From the NCBI GenBank assembly GCA_964344565.1, contig CAYFNT010000001.1, forward strand, positions 186,001 through 250,000: a stretch of 64,000 nt of DNA, in the 5' to 3' direction. Made by a program: the position numbers and the translations under genes. The notes under the pieces were generated by a model. It had not been told where the DNA came from, ran no database searches, and worked only from the letters and a program-made list of their open reading frames with translations. Positions 52,106 through 60,883 of this stretch are shown piece by piece (positions within the stretch are counted from its first letter, which is position 1; every line of letters starts with the position of its first letter). This stretch comes from JACNKJ01 sp964344565 (GTDB lineage Bacteria > Krumholzibacteriota > Krumholzibacteriia > JACNKJ01).

Positions 52106-53798
52106 GCGGATCGTCATCGACCCTGTCACTCGAATCGAAGGGCATTTGCGCGTGGACGTGGAAGTGGACAAGGGAAAGGTCAGCCGAGCCTGGACATCCG
52201 GTCAGATGTGGAGGGGTATCGAGAAGATTCTCGAGGGACGCGATCCCCGCGACGCCTGGCTGATCACCCAGCGGATCTGCGGCGTCTGCACCACGGTGCA
52301 CGCGATCTGCTCGGTGCGAGCCGTCGAGAACGCACTGGGATTGGAAGTGCCGCTGAACGCGCAGTTCATCCGGAATCTGATCCTGGCGGCCCACGGCATG
52401 CACGATCACATCGTGCACTTCTACCAGCTCTCGGCCCTGGACTGGGTGGATCCGGTTTCCGCGCTCGGGGCGGATCCCGCGGCCGCCTCGCAACTCGGCG
52501 AAAGCCTCTCCAGCTGGAAGGGCAACAGTAGGCGTGAACTCGAAGCCGTCCAGAGCAGGCTCGAGGGTTTCGTGAACTCCGGACAATTGGGGATCTTCAG
52601 TAACGGCTACTGGGGACACTCGGCCATGAAGCTTCCGCCGGAGGTGAATCTGCTCGCCACGAGTCACTACCTGCAGGCACTCGAGGCTCAGCGCCTGCCC
52701 AACAAGGTCGTGGCCATTCTCGGCGGCAAGACACCGAACATCCAGAACCTGGCGGTGGGCGGCGTGGCCAACGCCATCAACCTGGACAACCAGGCCGCCC
52801 TGAACATGGCCCGCCTCTATGAGATCCGCGACCTCCTCGAGGAGACGGTGGACTTCATCCAGAACGTCTACTTCGTGGACGTCTGCGCAGTGGGGGCCAT
52901 GTACGCGGACTGGCTTGCCTACGGTTCGGGCGTGACCAGCTACCTGGCCGTGCCCGACATGCCGCTGAACACCGGCGGCACGAGCTTCGATCTGCCCGGA
53001 GGCACGATCTTCGACGGCGACCTGTCCACGCTCCAGCCCATCTCCGACTTCCACAACACCTGGTTCGGCGATCACGTGTCCGAGAGCGTGGTCCACTCCT
53101 GGTACGAGGGCGACTGGACGCGCCATCCCTGGCATGGCGAGACCACGCCCCAGTACACGGACCACGATCCCGAGGGCAAGTACTCCTGGGTCAAGGCTCC
53201 GGGCTTCCAGGGACGCCCCATGCAGGTCGGGCCGCTGTCCCAGGTTCTCGTGGGATACGCGACCGGACACGAACTCACCCGGAAGTGGGCGGACAAGGCA
53301 CTCGACATCGCCGGCTCGGTGGCGGGCAAGAAACTGGGACCGGAGCTCCTGCACTCCACGCCGGGGCGGCTGCTGGCCCGGGCGATCCGCTGCGCCATGC
53401 TCTCCGAACTCGCGCTTCGGCACTGGGACCTTCTGGTCAGCAACATCGCTTCGGGCGATACCGAAGTTCTCAACGAGCCCGTGTTCCCCGCCGGCGAGCA
53501 GAAGGGATACGGCATTCACGAGGCTCCCCGCGGCACCCTCTCGCACTGGGTGGTCATTCGCGACGGGAAGATCGCCAACTACCAGGCGGTGGTGCCCTCC
53601 ACCTGGAACATCGCACCGCGGGATGCCGAGGGAAATCCCGGGCCCCTGGAAGCGGCCCTGGTCGGAAATCCCGTGGCCGATCCCGAGAGACCCCTGGAGG
53701 TGCTTCGGACCATTCACTCCTTCGATCCTTGCCTGGCCTGCGCCATCCACACCCTGGACCCCAAGGGAAGGACCCTGGCCAAGGTTCGGGCCCTCTAG
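52098..53798 (+). CDS. [NiFe] hydrogenase large subunit (HybC-like)
   Basis: The 566-residue catalytic subunit of a group 1 membrane-bound uptake hydrogenase, which oxidises H2 at the Ni-Fe(CN)2CO centre. The nickel ligands are C61 and C64 (RICGVC) and C545 and C548 (DPCLAC), with the terminal His H551. Maturation would remove the 15 residues after H551. All four ligands are cysteine, so it is not a NiFeSe enzyme. GGGAG lies 6 bases before the ATG at 52098. An ATG 6 bp upstream is a weaker alternative. The subunit has no signal and is exported in complex with the Tat small subunit. Confidence 0.96.
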   Translation: MSKRIVIDPVTRIEGHLRVDVEVDKGKVSRAWTSGQMWRGIEKILEGRDPRDAWLITQRICGVCTTVHAICSVRAVENALGLEVPLNAQFIRNLILAAHGMHDHIVHFYQLSALDWVDPVSALGADPAAASQLGESLSSWKGNSRRELEAVQSRLEGFVNSGQLGIFSNGYWGHSAMKLPPEVNLLATSHYLQALEAQRLPNKVVAILGGKTPNIQNLAVGGVANAINLDNQAALNMARLYEIRDLLEETVDFIQNVYFVDVCAVGAMYADWLAYGSGVTSYLAVPDMPLNTGGTSFDLPGGTIFDGDLSTLQPISDFHNTWFGDHVSESVVHSWYEGDWTRHPWHGETTPQYTDHDPEGKYSWVKAPGFQGRPMQVGPLSQVLVGYATGHELTRKWADKALDIAGSVAGKKLGPELLHSTPGRLLARAIRCAMLSELALRHWDLLVSNIASGDTEVLNEPVFPAGEQKGYGIHEAPRGTLSHWVVIRDGKIANYQAVVPSTWNIAPRDAEGNPGPLEAALVGNPVADPERPLEVLRTIHSFDPCLACAIHTLDPKGRTLAKVRAL

Positions 53799-53810
53799 GA
53801 TGGTGGAAGG

Positions 53811-54275
53811 ATGACGCTGCGGATCCTCGGAATCGGCAACATCCTCATGGGAGACGACGGCGTGGGGCCGGCCTTCACCGATTGGTTTCGCCGGCGCCAC
53901 CGATTTGATGAACAGGTCGAGATCCTGGATCTCGGCACTCCGGGTTTCGATCTGTCCCAGTACCTCGCCGAGGTTAGAGCTGTGATCATCGTCGACGCGC
54001 TCCGCGCCGAGGGTCAGAGCGGGATGGTCCGAAGCTACCGACGGGAGGACCTTAGCGCGGGTGCGGCACATCCCGGCCTGGGCGCTCACGATCCGGGTTT
54101 GATCTCAGCTCTTCAAAGGCTGGAGCTCATCGATTCGGCGCCCGAGTCCGTTCTGGTATTGGGTGTGATCCCGAAGAAGGTGGAGGCCTGTCTCGACCTT
54201 TCGCCGGAATTGCTCGAGGCCTTCCCCGAGATCGAGAGGCTCGTGCTGGACGAACTCGAGCGGCTGGGAGCCTGA
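53811..54275 (+). CDS. Hydrogenase maturation endopeptidase (HyaD/HybD family)
   Basis: A 154-residue nickel-dependent protease that cleaves the C-terminal extension of the large subunit after metal-centre insertion. The N-terminal LGIGNILMGDDGVGPAF is the family signature with a nickel-binding acidic residue. A conserved Asp (VDALRAEG) and His (GLGAHDPG) follow. It is 12 bp after the large subunit and ends the operon. The hypA-F accessory genes are not in this window. Confidence 0.92.
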   Translation: MTLRILGIGNILMGDDGVGPAFTDWFRRRHRFDEQVEILDLGTPGFDLSQYLAEVRAVIIVDALRAEGQSGMVRSYRREDLSAGAAHPGLGAHDPGLISALQRLELIDSAPESVLVLGVIPKKVEACLDLSPELLEAFPEIERLVLDELERLGA

Positions 54276-54302
54276 CCGGTCACCGTGTAGCTGCCGTGAG
54301 AG

Positions 54303-54950
54303 CTATTCCAGGGTGGTGATGCCGTAGCGAATGGCCAGCTTGGTCAGCTCGGCCACGTTTCCGATATCCAACTTCTTCATGATGGTGGCACGGTGCGCGT
54401 GAACCGTCTTGTGGCTGATTCCCAGCTTGAACGAAGCTTCCTTCACGCTGAGCCCCTCGGCCAGCAACTGGAAGATCTGCCGCTCGCGGGATGTGAGCAG
54501 GCTGATGGGATTGGCGGGCGACTTGGAATCTTCACCGAGCTGTCCCTGCACGAAGACGTCGGAGATGGCGGGGCTCAGGTAGAACTGTCCCGACATGATG
54601 GTCTCGATGGCGGTGCCGAGTTCGGAGAAGGCGCTGGATTTCACGATGAAACCCGAGGCTCCGGCGCGGAAGGCCGCGTTCACGAACTCCTGATCCTGGT
54701 GCATGGTGAGGATGGCCACCTTCACGCGACCCTTCAGGTCGCTGTGGATCCGCTTGCAGGCCTCGATGCCGTTGAGTCCAGGCATGGTGATGTCGATCAC
54801 GGCGATGTCGGGCTCGAGGTCCTTTACCAGGATCAGCGCTTCCTCGCCGTTGGTCGCCGTACCGATGACTTCGACCTCGGGAAGGGATTCGAAACATGAC
54901 TTCAATCCGTCCAGCACCACGCGGTGGTCGTCGGCGATCAGAATTCTCAT
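54303..54950 (-). CDS. NarL/LuxR-type response regulator
   Basis: A 215-residue response regulator. The receiver domain (1-120) has the acidic pocket IADDHR, the phospho-acceptor D53 (VIDITMPG) and the conserved Lys in FIVKSSA. The C-terminal LuxR helix-turn-helix (~150-210) reads LTSRERQIFQLLAEGLSVKE, then KLGISHKTVHAHRATIMKKL. The start ATG overlaps the stop of the histidine kinase gene, so they form a coupled pair. The pair is convergent with the hydrogenase operon, 27 bp away, and may regulate it, although position alone does not show this. Confidence 0.94.
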   Translation of the reverse strand: MRILIADDHRVVLDGLKSCFESLPEVEVIGTATNGEEALILVKDLEPDIAVIDITMPGLNGIEACKRIHSDLKGRVKVAILTMHQDQEFVNAAFRAGASGFIVKSSAFSELGTAIETIMSGQFYLSPAISDVFVQGQLGEDSKSPANPISLLTSRERQIFQLLAEGLSVKEASFKLGISHKTVHAHRATIMKKLDIGNVAELTKLAIRYGITTLE

Positions 54951-56557
54951 AGAACTGCCTCGGGAAGTTCGGGCTCGAGCGGTATTCGCACTCGCACCAT
55001 AGCACCTTTTCGGGATTGAATCTCCAAAGATCCGCCCATGGGCTCGATTCGCTGCCGAATGCTGAACAGCCCGAAGCCTCGCGCCGGATTCCGATCGTCG
55101 AGTTCGAGCACCTTGGGGTCCATTCCCTTGCCGTCGTCGCTTACGAGCACCTTCGCGGCCCTGGAGTCCACCTCGATCTCCACCTGGATCTTCTCCCCGC
55201 CGCTGTGCTTGATGGAATTCAGCATCAGCTCCCGGACGATGCGATAGAGGTGGATGGACAGGACCTCGTCCATATGATGACCGCTGATATCGTCGGTGAG
55301 CACGATATCGAAACCGGAACTTTCCATCAATTCGCTGGAAAGCGAGGTCAGGGCGGGAATCAGGCCCAGTTCGTAGAGGATGGGGGGACTCAGGCTTCGG
55401 GTCAGGTCGGTGGTGTGGCGGATGGCGCGCTGGATGAGCCCGTCGATCTCGCGGAGATGGGCCACGTCCTCATCGCTCCGTCCCGCCAGGCTGGCCTGCA
55501 ATTGCAGGGAGGCCGCGGCCAGATCCTGGCTCACACCGTCGTGAAGACGGTAGGCCAACCTTCTTCGCTGGTTCTCCTCGACCAGGGTCAGCTGGGAGGA
55601 GAGTCGCTGGATGGACTCCTGGGATTTCTTGCGCACCGTGATGTCGCGGATGATCACCAGGATCTGCGCCTCGTCGAGGCGCACGAAACGGCCTTCATAG
55701 TGCGCAAGCCTGCCGCTCGGAAGAATGACCCAGTCTTCGAAGGGATCCGAATTGCCCAGCTCGAAGGCCTTTTCGAGCACCGCTTTGATCGTATCGTGGC
55801 TCTCGGGTCGAAGGAATGTCCAGCAGACCGTGCCGATCATCTCGTCATAGGGCAGGATCAGTTCCCGATCCTCCGGGACGCTCATATCCAGGATGCGCCC
55901 TTCCTCGTTGATGACGAAGATCAGGTCGGGCAGGGCATCCAGAATCTTGCGTTGAATCCCCTCGCTCTTCGAAAGCGCCTTGATCAGTCCCACTTTCTCG
56001 ATGGCCGCGCCGAGAGCCCGACCGACCACGCGGAGCAGGTACTTGTCTTCCTCCCTCCAATCGCGGTGGTTGCGCACAGCATCGAAACTCAGCATTCCGA
56101 TGGGCCTGGATTTCCTGTCCGTGATGCTGACCTGGAGCACTGAGCGAACGCCTTGCTTTTTGAGAGCGGCTTTCGTGGCGGCGGCCTCTTCAGGCAATTC
56201 GCTCGGATCGACGATCTCGATGATCTCCTTTTCCGCGAGCTGCTTGAACATCCAGGGAAAGGCGTCAAAAGGGATCTCGTCGAAGACTTCCATTTGCGAC
56301 TCGATACCCGCACCCAGCCACTCGTGCTCGTAGGTCACCACGGCCTTGTCGTAGTCGATCTGGAAGAGGGTGCTTCGGTCTGCGCCCACGAACTTGCCGA
56401 TGGCCTCGAGGGCTTCGCCGATGGACTTGTCGAGAGCATCTTCATCGGCGACATGGAAGGACAGCGATATTTCGGCCACGAGTCGTTCGAGTTCGACTCT
56501 GGCGGCGAGTTTGCTCTCGAGTCCGGTCGATTTGGATGGGTCGGATTCGCGTGACAT
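54947..56557 (-). CDS. GAF-PAS sensor histidine kinase (NarX-like, HisKA_3)
   Basis: A 536-residue cytoplasmic kinase. Residues ~25-190 form a GAF domain, ~200-320 a PAS domain (LPDLIFVINEEGRILDMS), then the HisKA_3 dimerisation helix with the acceptor His in RRLAYRLHDGVSQDLAAASL. The HATPase domain has ELMLNSIKHSGG and DDGKGMDP, with GFGLFSIRQRIEPMGGSLE. There is no membrane segment, so it senses a cytoplasmic signal. It overlaps the response regulator gene by 4 bp. The GAF domain carries no recognisable haem or Fe-S ligands. Confidence 0.93.
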   Translation of the reverse strand: MSRESDPSKSTGLESKLAARVELERLVAEISLSFHVADEDALDKSIGEALEAIGKFVGADRSTLFQIDYDKAVVTYEHEWLGAGIESQMEVFDEIPFDAFPWMFKQLAEKEIIEIVDPSELPEEAAATKAALKKQGVRSVLQVSITDRKSRPIGMLSFDAVRNHRDWREEDKYLLRVVGRALGAAIEKVGLIKALSKSEGIQRKILDALPDLIFVINEEGRILDMSVPEDRELILPYDEMIGTVCWTFLRPESHDTIKAVLEKAFELGNSDPFEDWVILPSGRLAHYEGRFVRLDEAQILVIIRDITVRKKSQESIQRLSSQLTLVEENQRRRLAYRLHDGVSQDLAAASLQLQASLAGRSDEDVAHLREIDGLIQRAIRHTTDLTRSLSPPILYELGLIPALTSLSSELMESSGFDIVLTDDISGHHMDEVLSIHLYRIVRELMLNSIKHSGGEKIQVEIEVDSRAAKVLVSDDGKGMDPKVLELDDRNPARGFGLFSIRQRIEPMGGSLEIQSRKGAMVRVRIPLEPELPEAVL

Positions 56558-56830
56558 TCCCTTACCTCATGGCGAACCTATCACATCGATATCAATTCTT
56601 ACATGGGGTTCTGGAATGGAAATCCTTGGAAAAAGAAGTGGGAGGCAGTCGCTAAACTGCCTCCCATCCAAACTTGATGAATCAATTGTCAGGTCTGTCA
56701 GGAAAAGGGCGAGGCAAACAAACGGATGCTTCGACTTGATTGTAGGGGAATGGCGTGGGGAATCCTACAGGGAAGAGTCTTGTTTACTTTAGGAATATGT
56801 CTTATTTGGGCATTCCTGGCGGTTTGAAGT
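56558..56830. other. Intergenic region with no gene
   Basis: About 270 bp upstream of the sensor kinase and downstream of the mechanosensitive channel gene, both on the minus strand. It holds the channel gene terminator (56628-56666) and an imperfect inverted repeat around 56740-56775 (TGTAGG with CCTACA). I see no open frame with coding character. Confidence 0.55.
56628..56666 (-). terminator. Terminator of the mscS transcript
   Basis: TGGGAGGCAGT (56639-56649) and ACTGCCTCCCA (56656-56666) form an 11-bp perfect stem with a 6-base loop. On the minus strand it runs into ACTTCTTTTTCC. It lies about 165 bp after the channel stop codon. Confidence 0.75.
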
Positions 56831-57694
56831 TCATTTCATGGATTTCATACTATCGATTGCCTTCTCCCTGACCTCGTCCACGAAAAGCTGCAAGTGAGGA
56901 TAGGGAATCTCGATACCCGCGGCGTCGAGAGCCAGTTTGCTGGCCTCCAGCACCGCCACCTTGACCGGATCCTCGTTCTTCGCGTCGCTCACCCAGACCC
57001 GAACCAGTAAATCCACGCTCGAGTCGTTCAACTTGCTGACCACCACGTCGGGGGCGGGTGTCTCGGAAATGTCATGAACGGTACTCATTGCGGCGAGCAG
57101 CACCTCGCGGGCACGAGGAATGTCCTCCTTGTAGGCGATGCCCACGGGAAGGTCGATGCGGGTCTCGCCGTACTTGCTGTGATTGACCAGCACCTCGTCG
57201 ATGATGCTCTTGTTGGGAATGACCACATAGGTGTTCCGTGGCGTTCGTATGCGCGTGGTGCGCAGGGTGATGTCGTGGACGCGGCCGTACTCGCCCGCCA
57301 CCGTGATCCAGTCGTTCACCTCGAAGGGCTTGTCCCAGAAGATCATGAATCCGGCGATGGTGTTGGCCAGGGAATCCTGGGCGGCGAAACCCACGGCGAT
57401 GCCCACCACGCCGAGACCGGCGAGAGCCGCCCCCACGTTGATGCCGAGCTGTCCGGCCGCCATGACCACCGCGACCACGAGCATCACGAATCGGAAGATG
57501 CTGTTCACGAGTAGATTTGCGAGGGTTGGCTCCATCTCGGAACGCGCCAGCATGGCGCGGAGGGCCCTGCCCGTGAGCTTGTACAGAATCCAGAAGACGA
57601 GAAGGATGACGGCCGCCGCGAAGAGCTTCGGCGCGAAGGCGATGAGCATGACCCTGATGGCTTCGATGCTCTCCGGACTGAGAATGGAATTCAT
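56831..57694 (-). CDS. MscS-family mechanosensitive channel
   Basis: A 287-residue small-conductance channel. Three N-terminal helices end in the pore helix GAALAGLGVVGIAVGFAAQD, the conserved glycine/alanine-packed TM3. The beta domain follows, with NTIAGFMIFWDKPFEVNDWI and RTPRNTYVVIPNKSII. The length and order match E. coli MscS (286 residues). It opens on membrane tension during osmotic downshock. It is 48 bp from the 54-residue gene upstream, on the same strand. Confidence 0.95.
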   Translation of the reverse strand: MNSILSPESIEAIRVMLIAFAPKLFAAAVILLVFWILYKLTGRALRAMLARSEMEPTLANLLVNSIFRFVMLVVAVVMAAGQLGINVGAALAGLGVVGIAVGFAAQDSLANTIAGFMIFWDKPFEVNDWITVAGEYGRVHDITLRTTRIRTPRNTYVVIPNKSIIDEVLVNHSKYGETRIDLPVGIAYKEDIPRAREVLLAAMSTVHDISETPAPDVVVSKLNDSSVDLLVRVWVSDAKNEDPVKVAVLEASKLALDAAGIEIPYPHLQLFVDEVREKAIDSMKSMK

Positions 57695-57742
57695 GGGGCC
57701 TCCTTGCCGCCAGGGGTAGAAGCGCGAGGTCCTTCCGGGAAG

Positions 57743-57907
57743 CTACTCCTCGATGGCCACGATGTGGGCCGGGTTGATCTGCACCCGGTCGCCGAGTTCC
57801 TGGGCGATGACGAACCAGCCGTCGTCCTGGATCTCCACGATCTTGCCTTTGAAGTTGCGGTCCGCGCTGGTGATGATCTTCACGCTCATGCCGATTTCCA
57901 GTTTCAT
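57743..57907 (-). CDS. 54-residue protein, SH3-like
   Basis: A short gene between fabH and mscS. The product begins MKLEIGMSVKIITSADRNFK and continues GKIVEIQDDGWFVIAQELGD, a strand pattern like small KOW/SH3-like barrels, with no signal peptide. TAAGGAGGA lies just before the ATG. It is 8 bp after fabH on the same strand, so it is likely expressed with it. No family was recognised. The strong ribosome-binding site and the fit between two genes support it as real. Confidence 0.72.
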   Translation of the reverse strand: MKLEIGMSVKIITSADRNFKGKIVEIQDDGWFVIAQELGDRVQINPAHIVAIEE

Positions 57908-57915
57908 CTTCCTCC

Positions 57916-58914
57916 TTACCAGCGGATGACCGCCGAACCCCAGGTGAAGCCCGAGCCGAATGCGGCCAGCACAATGAGATCGCCCGCGGCTATTCGACCT
58001 TCCTCCTCCGCCTCGGTGAGCGCGATGGGCACGCTGGCCGCCGTGGTGTTCCCGTATCGATGGATGTTCGAGTAGACCTGTTCGGGCGCCAGTTCCAGGG
58101 CCTTGCCGATGGCTTCGGTGATGCGCAGATTCGCCTGATGGGGGACGAGCAGGCCGATGTCCGAGGTCGAGTGGCCCGTGGCCTCGAGGCCTTCGCCGAT
58201 GGCCTCCGAAAACCGTCGCACCGCATGGGTGAAGACCTTGCGGCCGTTCATCACCGGAAACCATCGCGGATCCATGCCCGAGGCGATGTCTTCCTCGCGA
58301 GGCAGCAGAGCGCTGGGCGCTTCGAGCCAAAGTTCCTTGGCCCACTTGCCCTCGGAATGCAGCCGCGTATCGAGGATTCCCCGGTCATCGCTCTCGCTGG
58401 CGCCCAACACCGCCGCGCCCGCGCCGTCGCCGAAGAGCACCGCCACGTCGCGGCCTCGAGTGCTCATGTCCAAGGCGGTGGACTGCACTTCGGCCCCCAC
58501 CACGAGCACCTTCTCGTAGGTGCCGGCGCGGATGAACTGGTCGGCCACCGAGAGTCCGTAGACGAATCCCGTGCACTGGGTGCGGATATCCAGAGCGCCG
58601 ATGGTGTCGCAGCCCAGACCCTCCTGCACGAAGACGCCGATGCCGGGGAAGAAGTGATCGGGGTTCAGGGTCGCCGCGATGATGAGATCCAGGTCGCCGG
58701 CCTCCAGGTCCGCCGCGTCCAGGGCCATCTTCGAAGCTTCGATGGCCAGCCCCGAAGTGGATTCCTCGCCGGGCACGATGTGCCTGCGCTCGACGATGCC
58801 GCTGCGCTGGCGGATCCATTCGTCGCTGGTGTCCATCAGCTTTTCGAGATCGAAGTTGCTGACGACTCGGTCGGGCAGGGCCTTGCCCAGACCCAGGATG
58901 CGGCTAAGTCTCAT
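57916..58914 (-). CDS. fabH: 3-oxoacyl-ACP synthase III
   Basis: A 332-residue condensing enzyme that joins acyl-CoA to malonyl-ACP to start fatty-acid synthesis. The triad is C114 (RTQCTGFVYG), H259 (VPHQANLR) and N289 (HRYGNTTAAS). The C-terminal LIVLAAFGSGFTWGSAVIRW is the usual FabH ending. Some relatives act in other acyl condensations, such as KasIII-type secondary metabolism, but no such neighbours are present. It is downstream of a small membrane protein gene. Confidence 0.92.
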   Translation of the reverse strand: MRLSRILGLGKALPDRVVSNFDLEKLMDTSDEWIRQRSGIVERRHIVPGEESTSGLAIEASKMALDAADLEAGDLDLIIAATLNPDHFFPGIGVFVQEGLGCDTIGALDIRTQCTGFVYGLSVADQFIRAGTYEKVLVVGAEVQSTALDMSTRGRDVAVLFGDGAGAAVLGASESDDRGILDTRLHSEGKWAKELWLEAPSALLPREEDIASGMDPRWFPVMNGRKVFTHAVRRFSEAIGEGLEATGHSTSDIGLLVPHQANLRITEAIGKALELAPEQVYSNIHRYGNTTAASVPIALTEAEEEGRIAAGDLIVLAAFGSGFTWGSAVIRW

Positions 58915-58929
58915 TCGATTCGGTTTCTC

Positions 58930-59310
58930 CTAGAATTCGCCCAGCGCTCCCAGAACTCCCGCCGTCATCGCGATGAAGAATGCGATTCCGCCGAGGATAA
59001 GACCGACCAGGGTCGTTACGCCCTGGATGATGAAATAGGTCTTCAGTTTCGATTGGGCACTCAACATCTGGGCCTTGTCGCCAGAGAGATACGCCGCCTC
59101 AGTGGCTCCCGCCGATTGGAACAACAGGATTCCGACCCAGATCGGCAACCAGGCGAAGATGATACCCCAAATCGTGATGGCGGCCAATGCTCCTTGAATG
59201 ATGGACATCACGCCAAGGAACTTGATCCAACTCTTCGCCTGAAACAGGGGAAGATTGACTTCCCGCAGGGTGTTGTCCGGGGGAGGAGTCTGTGCGACGG
59301 TACTTTCCAT
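58930..59310 (-). CDS. Small membrane protein (DUF5362-like)
   Basis: A 126-residue protein. A cytoplasmic N-terminus of about 30 residues is followed by four predicted membrane helices: FLGVMSIIQGALAAITIWGI, FAWLPIWVGILLFQSAGA, then after a polar loop KTYFIIQGVTTLVGLILGG and FFIAMTAGVLGALG. This arrangement resembles DUF5362 membrane proteins, a low-certainty match from memory. I set the start at the ATG at 59310, preceded by AGAAGGAGA. An in-frame extension further upstream would run into the symporter gene. Confidence 0.72.
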   Translation of the reverse strand: MESTVAQTPPPDNTLREVNLPLFQAKSWIKFLGVMSIIQGALAAITIWGIIFAWLPIWVGILLFQSAGATEAAYLSGDKAQMLSAQSKLKTYFIIQGVTTLVGLILGGIAFFIAMTAGVLGALGEF

Positions 59311-59324
59311 GATTCTCTCCTTCT

Positions 59325-60773
59325 CTAGGAGTTCTTCGTTCCTCGACTCACCAGCCACGTGACCAGCAGGGCCAGCAGGAAAGCCGGAACGAGTTCGTAG
59401 ACCGCGGCCTTGAGCGCGGGCACGCGGGTCCAGATCAGAATGGCGATCAGTCCCGCAAGCATTCCGCTGAAGGCGCCCGCCCGCGTGGTGCCTCTCCACC
59501 AAAGCGCCAGCAGGAGCACCGGGCCGAACACCGCTCCCAAGCCCGCCCAGGCGTAGAGCACCAGGTTGAAGACGAAGTCCTTGGCGTAGAGCGCGAGGGC
59601 GAAGGCGACGAAACCGAGCAGCAATGTCGTGATCCTGCTGACCCCTACGAGGCGGCGCTCGCTGAGGTTTCGTCCCAGGATCTTGTGGATGAAGTCTTCG
59701 GCCACCGCGCTCGTGGCGACGAGCAACTGGCTGTCGGCGGTGGACATCATCGCCGCGATGGCCGCGCTGATGAGCACGCCCGCGATCCAGGGATGCAGAA
59801 GGGCCTGGGCCACCAGGGGCATGATGCGTTCGCGATCATCCAGGGCGGCGACGTTCTCCACACCGGGCAGGCCGCCGGTGGCGATGAGCGCGAAGCCCAC
59901 GGCGCCCACGAGGATGGCCCCCCAGAACGAAAGCACCGTCCAGGCCGCGGCAAGCCGTCGGCCGCTGGCTAGATCTTTCGTGGAGCGCGCGGCCATGAAG
60001 CGCGTGACCAGGTGGGGCTGTCCCATGTAACCCAGGCCGATGCCGAGGCTGCCGATGACCAGTCCGACCCAGAGGGCGTGGCCGCTCTTGCCCGCGCTGA
60101 CCTCGAGCAGGCTCGGGTCGACCTGGGCGATGGCGTTTCCGAGGCCCTTCCATCCGCCGAACTGGGCGATGCCGAGTACGGGCAGGAGCACCAGGGCGAA
60201 GACCATGAGGAGTCCCTGGATCACGTCGGTGATGGCCACCGCCAGGAAGCCGCCGAGCAGGGTATAGATGACGATGATGCCCGTGCCGAGAAGCATGCCC
60301 GTGAGCGGGCTCATGTCGAAGGCCGTGTTCAGCACCTTGCCGGCCGCCACGATCTGCGCCGAGACGTAGAGGGTGTAGAACACGATGACCACCAGGGCCG
60401 CCAGGATGCGAAGGCGACGCGTCTCGTCGCCGAAACGGTTCTCCAGGTAGTCGGGGATGGTCAGGGAGCCGTAGGTGCCGGTGGCCTCGCGCAGGCGGGG
60501 CGCGATCCATGTCCAGCTGAACATGATGCCCACGGCGCAGCCCACCGCCGTCCAGAGCGCGCCGAAGCCCTCGGCGAAGAAGAGTCCGGGCAGTCCGATC
60601 AGCAGCCAGGCGCTTTCGCCGCTGGCCCTTTCGCTCAGGGCGATGACCCAGCCGGGCAGGCGCCGTCCGGCCAGAAAGAAATCGCCCGAGCTGCGGTTGC
60701 TTCGGGCGGTGGCGATGCCCACGGTCATCACGAGGGCGAGGTAGGCGACGAATCCGACGGCCTGGGGGCTCAA
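59325..60773 (-). CDS. Sodium:solute symporter (PutP-like)
   Basis: A 482-residue transporter of the SSS family with about 13 helices. The best-matching group is sodium/proline symporters: SSGDFFLAGRRLPGWVIALS, ASGESAWLLIGLPG and MGQPHLVTRFMAARSTKDL. The start is a TTG, supported by AAGGAGG seven bases upstream, and it overlaps the stop of a 30-residue gene (TTGA). The substrate cannot be fixed by motifs alone. Confidence 0.9.
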   Translation of the reverse strand: MSPQAVGFVAYLALVMTVGIATARSNRSSGDFFLAGRRLPGWVIALSERASGESAWLLIGLPGLFFAEGFGALWTAVGCAVGIMFSWTWIAPRLREATGTYGSLTIPDYLENRFGDETRRLRILAALVVIVFYTLYVSAQIVAAGKVLNTAFDMSPLTGMLLGTGIIVIYTLLGGFLAVAITDVIQGLLMVFALVLLPVLGIAQFGGWKGLGNAIAQVDPSLLEVSAGKSGHALWVGLVIGSLGIGLGYMGQPHLVTRFMAARSTKDLASGRRLAAAWTVLSFWGAILVGAVGFALIATGGLPGVENVAALDDRERIMPLVAQALLHPWIAGVLISAAIAAMMSTADSQLLVATSAVAEDFIHKILGRNLSERRLVGVSRITTLLLGFVAFALALYAKDFVFNLVLYAWAGLGAVFGPVLLLALWWRGTTRAGAFSGMLAGLIAILIWTRVPALKAAVYELVPAFLLALLVTWLVSRGTKNS

Positions 60774-60862
60774 GAATCATCCTCCTTCCGCTCCGTGGCG
60801 AGCGTGAGAAGGAGGATGACGATGGGGGAGAGGAGGAACCACAGGGTCGTGGACAGGGGCAT
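60770..60862 (-). CDS. 30-residue membrane peptide overlapping the symporter start
   Basis: The minus-strand frame starts ATG at 60862 after GAGGAGCTCC and encodes a 30-residue peptide: MPLSTTLWF, one hydrophobic helix LLSPIVILLLTLA, then a charged end ERKEDDS. Its stop overlaps the TTG start of the symporter, and its last codons contain the symporter ribosome-binding site. Short one-helix accessory proteins preceding sodium symporters are known, so I treat it as a probable accessory subunit. Confidence 0.68.
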   Translation of the reverse strand: MPLSTTLWFLLSPIVILLLTLATERKEDDS

Positions 60863-60883
60863 GGAGCTCCTCGTGTCAGGGTT

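Noticed and set aside
52098..53798. Possible NiFeSe hydrogenase, given the selenoprotein candidate elsewhere
   Set aside because: All four nickel ligands are ordinary cysteine codons (RICGVC and DPCLAC) and there is no in-frame TGA near the C-terminus.
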